DNA of 7,166 nt from an uncultured Clostridia bacterium (GTDB lineage Bacteria; Bacillota; Clostridia; Christensenellales; UBA1242): positions 1 to 7,166 of the forward strand of contig CANBAX010000044.1 of the NCBI GenBank assembly GCA_947366645.1, written 5' to 3'. Every line of letters starts with the position of its first letter. Position 1 is the first letter of the stretch. Made by a program: the position numbers and the translations under genes. Below the pieces are notes generated by a model. The model was given only the letters and a program-made list of their open reading frames with translations, made no database searches and was not told the DNA's origin. This document shows positions 1 to 5,471 of the stretch, piece by piece.

Positions 1-18
1 AATAGCCTCACTATCCAT
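1..18 (-). CDS. 5' end of a gene starting MDSEAI, possible second copy of the holin-like membrane protein
   Basis: Only six codons are visible, reading M-D-S-E-A-I leftwards off the edge. A GAGG ribosome binding site lies 9 nt upstream (minus strand). The first four residues and most bases match the start of the membrane protein at 2657 (M-D-S-E-F-V). A terminator separates it from the tail cassette, so it would be its own transcription unit or depend on readthrough. Six residues cannot establish homology; the start codon and ribosome binding site make a gene start plausible. Confidence 0.4.
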
Positions 19-73
19 TTTTTACCTCATAATAAATCTTCTTCAGTTGTTTTGTCCAAATAATAATAATAAA

Positions 74-97
74 AAAAATAGGTCGGAGCTACCGACC
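74..97 (-). terminator. Rho-independent terminator after the tail cassette
   Basis: A perfect 6-bp GC-rich stem, GGTCGG (81-86) with CCGACC (92-97) and a 5-nt loop. On the minus strand it is followed by a run of seven T at 79-73 after one A. It lies 16 nt beyond the TAA of the 150-aa gene and so ends the five-gene minus-strand run. A shorter T run (ATTTTTG) on the plus side makes weak bidirectional activity possible. Confidence 0.8.
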
Positions 98-113
98 CAT
101 TTTTGTTATAATC

Positions 114-566
114 TTAATTTAACCAAGTTGGTTTTGTTGGAACGACTTTTGTTAATGTAACATCAAGCCAAGCTTGATACCAGCTTCGAAGACTTATTCT
201 TTGCTCACTGGTCAATGAATCATACCAAAATTGACCTCTGTTTATAACTGGAAAGCACTCTTGTTCCCTTTTCTCTCTCAGTTTGTTAAGTTCAATCTCT
301 GCAAGATCTCCTGCCGTGTAAGGAATATAGATATAAATATCCTCAACAACTGTTTTTGCCGGCTGATATTTAACTCCTGGTACATCTACTACCCACTCAA
401 CATCTTTGCCGCCATTTGGATACGTTGCTTTGGTTACAAAGTGTCCTACTTCTTTTTTCTCTTGAATTTCTGATGTTGTATTAACTATAGTGCTTGGAAC
501 TAAATATCCTTTTTCCAAGTCATATGTTTCTAAAATTTGTGTTTTGTCTTGATTATAAACTTTCAT
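114..566 (-). CDS. Phage tail-fibre assembly chaperone-like protein (150 aa)
   Basis: A 150-residue protein, last gene of the minus-strand tail cassette. The C-terminal part (about 111-149) has the pattern of phage tail-fibre assembly proteins: RGQFWYDSLT, then a helix with L-R-x-W-Y-Q-A-W, then a closing VVPTKPTWL. In that family the tail resembles LREWRQALRD...P..P.W and follows a fibre gene, as here. A Lys/Glu-rich helix lies at about 88-104 and the N-terminal half looks beta-rich. The ATG at 564-566 has an AGGAGG site that overlaps the TAG stop of the upstream 168-aa gene, suggesting translational coupling. Family assignment rests on the C-terminal motif and position; it could also be a minor tail component. 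Confidence 0.6.
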   Translation of the reverse strand: MKVYNQDKTQILETYDLEKGYLVPSTIVNTTSEIQEKKEVGHFVTKATYPNGGKDVEWVVDVPGVKYQPAKTVVEDIYIYIPYTAGDLAEIELNKLREKREQECFPVINRGQFWYDSLTSEQRISLRSWYQAWLDVTLTKVVPTKPTWLN

Positions 567-579
567 AATTATTTACCTC

Positions 580-1086
580 CTACGATATTCTTCGCCATGC
601 ATAGACTTTATAAGCTGGCGGTTGTACTGTTTCTGAATTGCCATAAATTCCATTTGGATTGTTGCCATCAGCCTGCACTGATGCATCAAATCCCAATTTT
701 GAATAATAGATTTTTCCTGCGCCTGATCCAACAGATGAATATGTTGACCCACTCTTACCTGTGAAAGCACCCTGCATTGAAGTGTTAGCACCAAAAGTTA
801 CTGAGCCCCCATTGGTTTTTCCCACTATGTTTGGGAGACCTGCTGAAATTTCATTTTCTGAATCTGATGTATTTGATACGCCAGTAGTTGTAATCCAGAA
901 TGTTTTATTATTTGGTAGTTTTGTCCATGAACCACCAAAAAACTCTGCAGGACTTCTATCGTTTACACTGATATAGACTGATCCTACTGGATAAATCAAA
1001 TCTAGCAACTCTATGTTCCCGACATTTATTGTGTTAACCTTTAATTCGTTTGCTTGAATTTTTCCGCTACAATTTATATTTGACAT
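580..1086 (-). CDS. Phage baseplate/tail-tip protein, gp10 C-terminal-like, copy 2 (168 aa)
   Basis: A small virion protein of the type found at the tips of tail fibres or baseplates. Visible landmarks are IYPVGSVY (31-38), SPAEFFGGSW (45-54), GLPNI (83-87), IYG (147-149) and TVQPPAYKVYAWRR (153-166). The IYPVGS/FGG.W start and the QPPA...YAW.R end are typical of short phage collar/baseplate domains. Between them is a Gly/Ser/Thr-rich stretch that differs completely from the neighbouring paralogue and probably forms the exposed, specificity-determining part (inference). It has an extra N-terminal segment (11-28, QANELKVNTINV...) compared with the paralogue. The ATG at 1086 follows a GGAGGG site in the 13-nt gap after the upstream gene. 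Confidence 0.75.
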   Translation of the reverse strand: MSNINCSGKIQANELKVNTINVGNIELLDLIYPVGSVYISVNDRSPAEFFGGSWTKLPNNKTFWITTTGVSNTSDSENEISAGLPNIVGKTNGGSVTFGANTSMQGAFTGKSGSTYSSVGSGAGKIYYSKLGFDASVQADGNNPNGIYGNSETVQPPAYKVYAWRRIS

Positions 1087-1099
1087 ATTATTTCCCTCC

Positions 1100-1570
1100 T
1101 TAACTTACTCTTTTCCATGCATAAACCTTTATTGCTGGCGGTTGTACTGTGGTGGCCTTTCCATAAATTGGGTCTACGCCACCTTTGCTCGCATCAAAAG
1201 TAAATCCCTTTTGCTTTGTGGCAGAATTTGAATTTGTATTACCTTGAAGTCTGTGATTTCCAGTCTCTTGTCCTGAAGACTTAAAGACCTCTCCATCATA
1301 ACTCATGTAAGCTCTACCTGTATCCGTTCCCCAAATTTCTACTTTTCCGGTAATATTTGGCAGTCCTGCTGCAATTGTCTGTCCGCCCTCTCCTGTTGAT
1401 TTTGCAGTCCACAATGCGTATCCCTCTGGCAACATTTCCCAAGTTCCACCAAATAAATTTGCAGGGCTAGTATTAGACAACGACAAGTAAATTGAGCCTA
1501 TTGGATAGATTTTACTAAAAATATTTTCTCCGTCTATCCGTATCTCTCCATTGCAATTTATATTTGACAT
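1100..1570 (-). CDS. Phage baseplate/tail-tip protein, gp10 C-terminal-like, copy 1 (156 aa)
   Basis: Paralogue of the next gene downstream, with the same frame of motifs: MSNINCNGEI start, IYPIGSIY (21-28), SPANLFGGTW (35-44), GLPNI (69-73), IYG (135-137) and TVQPPAIKVYAWKR (141-154). The central part (about 74-130), rich in Gly, Asn, Thr and Ser, is unrelated to that of copy 2. Likely role: fibre tip or receptor contact on a phage tail or phage-tail-like particle; this is family knowledge plus inference. The ATG at 1570 has a GAGGAG site 6 nt upstream, in the 20-nt gap after the 140-aa gene. Confidence 0.75.
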   Translation of the reverse strand: MSNINCNGEIRIDGENIFSKIYPIGSIYLSLSNTSPANLFGGTWEMLPEGYALWTAKSTGEGGQTIAAGLPNITGKVEIWGTDTGRAYMSYDGEVFKSSGQETGNHRLQGNTNSNSATKQKGFTFDASKGGVDPIYGKATTVQPPAIKVYAWKRVS

Positions 1571-1590
1571 AGTCTTCTCCTCTTCATTTT

Positions 1591-2013
1591 TTAGAATATA
1601 AATGTATCTGTTGAGACATCATATGTAATTTTTGTATTTACAGGCTTTGCCTCAATAGTTGATAATCTCTGTTCAATGTTATCGGTCGTGGTTTTATCGG
1701 CTTTTAGATTAGCATTAAAGGTTGGAGCATATTCACCATTCACAAAAACCGTCGTTCCCTGACCATCTTGTACAGCATCTCTTACATCTTTCGCAATGCG
1801 AAGTGCTTCTGCCGAGTCTGTTTCGCTTTGAACAATTGAGTTTTGGAATTTCTTCATTAAATCGGCGTTTAATGGAGTACCTTCTTCAGTAATTTCTTCT
1901 GCAACTGGTTCGATGTTTGCAATAATTTCGTTGGCATTTTGTTCTAGAATAGTGATTCTTCTTTTATTTGGATTCATTGCATCTCTATCCTTAAATTCTT
2001 GTATCTGATACAT
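1591..2013 (-). CDS. Phage tail-fibre-type protein with EGTPLNADLM motif (140 aa)
   Basis: The N-terminal half, KDRDAMNPNKRRITILEQNANE (with EEGTPLNADLM at 43-53), is a pattern common at the start of tail-fibre or baseplate-adjacent proteins of Firmicutes phages (recognised by memory, not searched). It is followed by a charged helical stretch (about 60-85), a short VFVNGEYAPTF piece and a helical region with EQRLSTIEAK. No enzyme motif is seen. It is short for a fibre and may be a connector to which the tip proteins attach (inference). The ATG at 2013 lies 2 nt after the TAA of the membrane-protein gene, so its AAGGAG site is inside that gene and translation is probably coupled. Confidence 0.6.
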   Translation of the reverse strand: MYQIQEFKDRDAMNPNKRRITILEQNANEIIANIEPVAEEITEEGTPLNADLMKKFQNSIVQSETDSAEALRIAKDVRDAVQDGQGTTVFVNGEYAPTFNANLKADKTTTDNIEQRLSTIEAKPVNTKITYDVSTDTFIF

Positions 2014-2015
2014 AA

Positions 2016-2657
2016 TTAATTTTTCTCCTTTTTTATTGAACTTTGTAATTTTTCTAGTTCAGATTGATTTTTGGATATCTTGTCTAAGATATCATTTTTT
2101 TGAGTGTTTAACTCTTTAATTTGTTTTTCCAGGTTTTCTGTTTCTGGAATGTCTTGCAACATTATGTTGCTTGTAATTTCATCTCTAAGTTTAACTAGAC
2201 TTTCAACTTTTGAAACTATTTTTTCAAGTTCTTGCTCGTCTAATTTTAATGCCTTAGATAATGTTTTGGCATTTTTCTTTATGTATGAAATCGTCTCTTT
2301 ACTTAGGCTTGATTCTGAACTTTTCGTTTTTGCGCCTTTAACAAGTATGATTATCCTTGTAAATACAGCATAAATTGTGACTGCTAGAACATAGGAACTT
2401 ACCATACCATCAAACGCCTGTGTCGAAAACCATTGACCTTTAAATATGCCGAAATACAATGCATTAAATAATAATGAAAGAACCATTGGGATAAAAACTA
2501 TCACTGTGTTTATAGCCTTTCTTTTATTATCATCAAACTTTGCGGTCACTCTTTTAATTGGCCATTTTATTAACATTGTAAGTCCAAACACAAGTAAAGC
2601 TATGATAACAATTTCTAAAGAAATCTCCTTTAAATTTAGCACAAACTCGCTATCCAT
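2016..2657 (-). CDS. Three-helix membrane protein with coiled-coil tail, holin-like position (213 aa)
   Basis: First gene of the cassette. Three hydrophobic segments are visible at about 12-31, 49-70 and 85-107, with basic residues (KWPIKR, DDNKRKA) between the first two. A soluble, highly charged part follows; 172-210 (ENLEKQIKELNTQKNDIL onward) has clear coiled-coil character. Small multi-helix membrane proteins beside tail genes are often holins, but 213 aa with a long C-terminal coil is larger than most, and no lysin is adjacent. It could instead be an anchoring or regulatory membrane protein. The ATG at 2657 follows an AAGGAG site with 6-nt spacing. The first residues, MDSE, recur at the left edge of the window. 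Confidence 0.55.
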   Translation of the reverse strand: MDSEFVLNLKEISLEIVIIALLVFGLTMLIKWPIKRVTAKFDDNKRKAINTVIVFIPMVLSLLFNALYFGIFKGQWFSTQAFDGMVSSYVLAVTIYAVFTRIIILVKGAKTKSSESSLSKETISYIKKNAKTLSKALKLDEQELEKIVSKVESLVKLRDEITSNIMLQDIPETENLEKQIKELNTQKNDILDKISKNQSELEKLQSSIKKEKN

Positions 2658-2700
2658 AAACTTCTCCTTTATACTCGACTTTTATTATTTTTGTATTTTT

Positions 2701-2744
2701 ACCTCCTCACTTTCAAGTATAATTCCCAGAAATTCTCGTGCTTT
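2701..2744 (-). promoter_or_regulatory. Candidate promoter of the tail cassette with an orphan Shine-Dalgarno in its leader
   Basis: On the minus strand a TATACT -10 lies at 2721-2716. The position 17 bp upstream (2744-2739) reads AAAGCA, a poor -35. Transcription would start near 2709, about 50 nt before the ATG at 2657. A strong GAGGAGGT ribosome binding site (2708-2701) lies in or at the start of the leader but has no ATG, GTG or TTG at usable distance; the real site of the membrane-protein gene is the separate AAGGAG at about 2669-2664. The weak -35 next to ATTAGCA repeats would fit an activator-dependent promoter (inference). Confidence 0.4.
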
Positions 2745-2752
2745 CTAACTTT

Positions 2753-2779
2753 TGCTAATCCTTGCTAATTAGTGCTAAT
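2753..2779. repeat. Three ATTAGCA (TGCTAAT) repeats at exact 10-bp spacing
   Basis: TGCTAAT occurs on the plus strand at 2753-2759, 2763-2769 and 2773-2779, always 10 bp apart and so on one face of the helix. The array ends 8 bp upstream of the -35 position of the cassette promoter. Such helically phased repeats are typical of a protein binding several adjacent sites. Nothing in the window identifies the protein. Confidence 0.6.
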
Positions 2780-2962
2780 GTTTTTGATTTTTGATTATTT
2801 TAGTCCAAGTTTTAACTGTTTTTGATTTTTTTGTTTTGATTTTGCGAAAGTTTTGATTTATCTTAAAAACTAAAAAATATCAATGAAAATCAAAAATTCA
2901 TTGATATCTAAATAAGACTTTTTTACCATTATTTCTAAGTTATTGACGATTTTGCACAAAAC
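2780..2962. other. T-rich gene-free spacer with TTTTGATTT repeats and an 11-bp hairpin
   Basis: No gene is seen. The plus strand is T-rich, with repeated TTTTGATTTT-like words (about 2780-2860). A perfect 11-bp inverted repeat, ATATCAATGAA (2877-2887) with TTCATTGATAT (2897-2907), is followed on the minus strand by a T run, so it can act as a leftward terminator or backup terminator. A 14-bp word, AAATAAGACTTTTT, occurs at 2910-2923 and again at 3022-3035. Confidence 0.5.
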
Positions 2963-3007
2963 AAAAATCGCTACAATGCCTATAAATAGGGCGATATAGC
3001 GATTTTT
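2963..3007 (-). terminator. Bidirectional terminator hairpin downstream of tRNA-Arg
   Basis: The perfect 11-bp arms are AAAAATCGCTA (2963-2973) and TAGCGATTTTT (2997-3007). The 23-nt interior can form a smaller CCTA/TAGG stem. Both ends supply T runs, so it can stop transcription either way; leftwards it lies about 40 nt past the tRNA 3' end and probably ends that transcript. Confidence 0.7.
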
Positions 3008-3013
3008 ACTAAG

Positions 3014-3042
3014 CCTTTCCAAAATAAGACTTTTTAGAAAGG
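3014..3042 (-). terminator. Imperfect hairpin directly after the tRNA 3' end
   Basis: CCTTTC (3014-3019) pairs with GAAAGG (3037-3042). After one C/A mismatch AAAA pairs with TTTT, leaving a 7-nt loop. It begins 5 nt beyond the encoded CCA. It lacks a good U tract on the minus strand, so it is more likely a processing or stabilising stem in the tRNA trailer than a terminator. Confidence 0.35.
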
Positions 3043-3047
3043 ATATA

Positions 3048-3122
3048 TGGTGCTCCCGTCAGGACTCGAACCCGAACAAATGGTTCCGAAGACCATTGTG
3101 CTATCCATTACACCACGAGAGC
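3048..3122 (-). tRNA. tRNA-Arg (anticodon UCG), CCA encoded
   Basis: Reading the minus strand, a full cloverleaf can be drawn. The acceptor is GCTCTCG with CGGGAGC (one G-U pair), discriminator A, then encoded CCA. The D arm is GTGT/GCAC with an 8-nt loop. The anticodon arm is ATGGT/ACCAT with loop CTTCGGA, giving anticodon UCG (Arg, CGN codons). The variable loop has 4 nt. The T arm is TCGGG/CCTGA with the TTCGAGT loop. The region upstream of the 5' end is rearranged (see the partial copy at 3267-3307), so the present promoter is uncertain. Confidence 0.95.
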
Positions 3123-3129
3123 ATATTTA

Positions 3130-3160
3130 ATTATAAAATTTTGAGGAACCATTTGTTCAA
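3130..3160 (-). promoter_or_regulatory. Possible insert-borne promoter of the intact tRNA-Arg
   Basis: On the minus strand a consensus TATAAT (3135-3130) ends 7 nt before the first tRNA base. The only -35-like hexamer is TTGAAC (3160-3155) with a 19-bp spacer, which is long, and it overlaps the inverted tRNA-derived 14-mer. If active, the insert supplies the tRNA with a new promoter; otherwise expression relies on readthrough from 3316-3344. Confidence 0.35.
3145..3158. repeat. 14-bp inverted copy of the tRNA anticodon-arm/variable-loop sequence
   Basis: GGAACCATTTGTTC on the plus strand at 3145-3158 is an exact inverted copy of 3074-3087 inside the tRNA gene (nt 36 to 49, anticodon end to start of the T stem). 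In a leftward transcript from the upstream promoter this stretch is complementary to the tRNA and could pair with it. Confidence 0.7.
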
Positions 3161-3266
3161 CTGGGGACCCGCAAAATGACTTTCATTTTGTGGGAGCGGA
3201 GCCTTCAAAAGCGATAGCGAAAAGTTTGCAAAACTTGAAGCGTTTAGTCTTTTGATAAGGCGAGCA

Positions 3267-3307
3267 GGTTCCGAAGACCATTGTGCTATCCATTACACCA
3301 CGAGAGC
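3267..3307 (-). pseudogene. Partial tRNA-Arg: first 41 nt duplicated
   Basis: 41 bp identical, without mismatch, to 3082-3122: the acceptor 5' strand, D arm and anticodon arm to nt 41 of tRNA-Arg. Identity begins exactly at the mature tRNA 5' end and stops abruptly within the 3' strand of the anticodon stem. The T arm and acceptor 3' strand are absent, so it cannot give a tRNA. The near-consensus promoter at 3316-3344 sits at the right distance from this copy, which suggests that this copy is the original 5' end of the gene. Confidence 0.85.
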
Positions 3308-3315
3308 TTGTCTAT

Positions 3316-3344
3316 ATTATATAGTATTTATGTCATTTTGTAAA
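3316..3344 (-). promoter_or_regulatory. Near-consensus vegetative promoter, leftward, for the tRNA-Arg locus
   Basis: On the minus strand: TTTACA (3344-3339), 17-bp spacer, TATAAT (3321-3316), then 8 nt to the first base of the partial tRNA. This is the arrangement expected of a strong tRNA promoter. Its first product is now the truncated copy; the intact tRNA starts about 185 nt further downstream. Confidence 0.75.
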
Positions 3345-3371
3345 CATTTTCTCAATATTCTTATGAAATAT

Positions 3372-3400
3372 TTGATTTTTCTTAAAAAAAATGGTATCTT
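3372..3400 (+). promoter_or_regulatory. Promoter of the coupling-protein gene
   Basis: TTGATT (3372-3377), 17-bp spacer, TATCTT (3395-3400), giving a start near 3407 and a leader of about 14 nt before the ATG at 3421. It diverges from the tRNA promoter, with about 27 bp between the two -35 hexamers. Confidence 0.55.
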
Positions 3401-3420
3401 AATTGTATTAAGAGGTGTTT

Positions 3421-5439
3421 ATGAACAAATTTAAAAAGACAATTCTTTACATGGTACTTTTAACTATAGTTGGTTATGGTATCGGTATTGGACTCGCGGT
3501 GGCGACAAGTGGCGGTACATTTAAAATGCCAGAAACCCTAACAAACTCGCTTACCTTTATTTGTGCAGGCATGGGTCTTCTTGGCGGTTTTGCACTTGGA
3601 CTTGCCTCCAAATCTAAAAAGAAAGACAATGGTAAAAATACTGGTGAAACCGCACAAGGTGACAAACTTGATGTAGAAACAGACTCTACTTATGCCACCC
3701 CTGCCAGCATTAAAGCGGACAAAGATTTTATCAATACTACTTGGGAACAATTACCAAATTGCAAAACAACAGGTTTTCCCTTCCGAAACAAAATGGAAAA
3801 TGGAAAATACAACATCAGCATGAAATATGAAACCCATGCACTTGTAATTGGTACTACTGGTGTTGGTAAAACTCAGATTTTCGCCAACCCTACTATTAGA
3901 ATACTGGCACACTCAGCAGAAAAGCCTTCCATTGTTGTAACCGACCCTAAAGGTGAACTTTATGCGGACAATGCAAATATTCTTAAAAAGGAAGGTTACA
4001 AAGTCGTTGTTTTAAACCTTGAAGACCCTTATTCATCTTCCAGATGGAATCCAATGGAGCCAGCTTTTAAAATGTATCAAAGGGCGGGTAACCTTGCACA
4101 AGAGGTAAGGAAGATTTCAAACTGTATCCCAGAAGATATGGGCTATAAAAAATTTACCACTGAAGAGCTTAACGGAATTGCATATGGTGATTCTTGGTAC
4201 GGCTTTGAAGGAAAAGCCTTCCCTAACAATGAAATACTTAAAAAAGAATTAGAGGCCAGAAAAGCTCAGCTTGAAACTGAAGCAAATTCAAAACTAAGAA
4301 ATGTTGCCATTTCATTAATGCCTATTACACCTGAACTGAAAGAACCTTCTTGGACACAAGGTGGACAAGACCTTATTACAGGTATCATGCAAGGTATGCT
4401 TGAAGACTCACGTAACCCCGAACTTGGTATGACTATAGAAAAATTTAATCTTTACAACCTTAACAAACTTGCAATGCATCGTGATAAAGGCGACCAATTA
4501 CTTAAAACGCTCTGCGATTACGCAGAAGGTCGTGACCCCAAAAAATCTAATGTTAAAAATTTGATGTCAACTATCTGCTACACAAGCCCTCAAACACAAA
4601 AATCCTTTTTAGGTACGCTGGGTTCCAGCCTTGGGAAAACCCTTGGTGATGATGGAATACTTTATATGACTAGCGGCACTGATGTTGATTTTTCTAAGAT
4701 TCCAGAAGAGCCAACCGCGTTCTTTGTGCGAATCCCTGACCACAAGGCCGAACGTCACCCTCTTGGTACTCTTTGTATTCAGCAACTATATTCTGAACTT
4801 GTTGACATAGCAAACAGAACGACAGACGAAAAGGGTAAGACTGGCCGACTCAAACGCCAAGTATACTTTATTCTTGATGAGTTTGGTAATATGCCACCCT
4901 TCCAAGATTTCGATAAGATGATGAATGTCGCTCGTTCGAGAAATATCCGTATTGAAATAATCTTACAAGCATTTAAGCAACTTGATGTATTGTATGGTCC
5001 AGAAAAAGCCAAAAACATCATTGGTGGTTTCCAGATGCAAGTTTATCTAGGCTCTGAGGACCAAGACACAGTACAAGCATTCTCAGACTCTTGTGGACAA
5101 ATTACAGTTTACACTAATGAAGAATCTGAATCTGAATCTGAGTCTGACGGCAAAAAGAATAAAACTGTCAACAAAAGCGTGCAGCGTCATAGACGTAATC
5201 TTGTGGAAAAAGAAGTTCTTAGGGCTTTGCCTATGTGGAATGTTGTAGTTAAACTTTTCAGAAAACCTATTATTAAAGAGGAGATGACACCTTTCTGGAA
5301 CACTAAGTGCATGGAAAAAGACCCTGCAAACCCTGCCACTGGACTTGCAAAGAGTTTGGATTATGATGCTATATATTATGATTATGAAAAACGAAATCGA
5401 CTTATTGTTAGACCTCGCAGCCCATTTGATAGATTTTAA
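3421..5439 (+). CDS. VirD4/TraG-family type IV coupling ATPase (672 aa)
   Basis: Coupling proteins of this family are inner-membrane hexameric ATPases that bring DNA or protein substrates to a type IV secretion channel. Visible are two N-terminal membrane helices (about 7-28 and 40-63), a charged linker, Walker A GTTGVGKT (144-151), the family motif TDPKGEL (174-180), a long helical insert in the ATPase fold (about 215-400) matching the all-alpha domain, Walker B YFILDE (482-487) with catalytic Asp-Glu, and the conserved ILQAFKQL strand-helix (514-521). The C-terminal region carries an acidic Ser-Glu repeat (567-576) followed by a Lys-rich stretch, then the usual LVEKEVLRALP segment. Length is normal and no damage is seen. 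The ATG at 3421 is preferred over the GTG at 3415 because AGAGG ends 5 nt before it. No relaxase, VirB4 or other transfer gene is in view. Confidence 0.92.
   Translation: MNKFKKTILYMVLLTIVGYGIGIGLAVATSGGTFKMPETLTNSLTFICAGMGLLGGFALGLASKSKKKDNGKNTGETAQGDKLDVETDSTYATPASIKADKDFINTTWEQLPNCKTTGFPFRNKMENGKYNISMKYETHALVIGTTGVGKTQIFANPTIRILAHSAEKPSIVVTDPKGELYADNANILKKEGYKVVVLNLEDPYSSSRWNPMEPAFKMYQRAGNLAQEVRKISNCIPEDMGYKKFTTEELNGIAYGDSWYGFEGKAFPNNEILKKELEARKAQLETEANSKLRNVAISLMPITPELKEPSWTQGGQDLITGIMQGMLEDSRNPELGMTIEKFNLYNLNKLAMHRDKGDQLLKTLCDYAEGRDPKKSNVKNLMSTICYTSPQTQKSFLGTLGSSLGKTLGDDGILYMTSGTDVDFSKIPEEPTAFFVRIPDHKAERHPLGTLCIQQLYSELVDIANRTTDEKGKTGRLKRQVYFILDEFGNMPPFQDFDKMMNVARSRNIRIEIILQAFKQLDVLYGPEKAKNIIGGFQMQVYLGSEDQDTVQAFSDSCGQITVYTNEESESESESDGKKNKTVNKSVQRHRRNLVEKEVLRALPMWNVVVKLFRKPIIKEEMTPFWNTKCMEKDPANPATGLAKSLDYDAIYYDYEKRNRLIVRPRSPFDRF
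5122..5145 (+). repeat. Hexanucleotide repeat GAATCT x4 coding Glu-Ser
   Basis: Four tandem units, the last as GAGTCT, encode the ESESESES run of the coupling protein (570-575 and flanks). The length is a multiple of three, so unit gain or loss would change the acidic linker without a frameshift. Confidence 0.8.
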
Positions 5440-5441
5440 TA

Positions 5442-5471
5442 AAAAAAGGACAGCACCCGCTGTTCTTTTTT
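5442..5471 (+). terminator. Rho-independent terminator of the coupling-protein gene
   Basis: An A-run plus GGACAGC (5448-5454) pairs with GCTGTTC (5459-5465) around an ACCC loop and is followed by six T. It begins 2 nt past the TAA. The A-run on the left makes it usable from the other strand too. Confidence 0.85.

Larger units (their letters stand above)
3123..3266. mobile_element. 144-bp hairpin-rich insert between intact tRNA-Arg and its partial copy
   Basis: This segment separates the intact tRNA from a 41-nt duplicate of its 5' half. It contains a long hairpin, CCCGCAAAATGA (3168-3179) with TCATTTTGTGGG (3183-3194), 12 pairs including one G-T and a 3-nt loop. It also has alternative stems CTTCAA/TTGAAG (3203-3208, 3235-3240) and AAGTTT/AAACTT (3222-3227, 3231-3236) that share bases and exclude each other in part. 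No coding potential is seen. It may be a small non-autonomous element or a dispersed intergenic repeat; whether it recurs elsewhere in the genome cannot be seen here. Confidence 0.45.

Noticed and set aside
580..1570. Diversity-generating retroelement acting on the tail-tip genes
   Set aside because: No reverse transcriptase or template repeat is present, and the variable part is central with large unrelated segments and not a 3' region with adenine-directed changes.
2104..2748. Plus-strand open frames of 89 and 100 codons across the membrane-protein gene
   Set aside because: They lie opposite a well-supported gene, lack ribosome binding sites, and their hydrophobic runs reflect the complementary strand of A-rich codons.
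2740..2780. CRISPR or plasmid-iteron array suggested by the TGCTAAT repeats
   Set aside because: Only three 7-bp units with 3-bp gaps; far too short for CRISPR, and no replication gene or DnaA-box cluster is nearby.
1..3047. Tail cassette as a prophage integrated at the 3' end of tRNA-Arg
   Set aside because: No integrase and no second copy of the tRNA 3' end are in the window; the duplicated segment is the 5' half on the opposite side, so the cassette cannot be tied to the tRNA.
3252..3434. Open frame of 60 codons on the plus strand between the tRNA fragment and the coupling-protein gene
   Set aside because: It runs antisense through the partial tRNA and both promoters, has no ribosome binding site and shows no protein-like composition.
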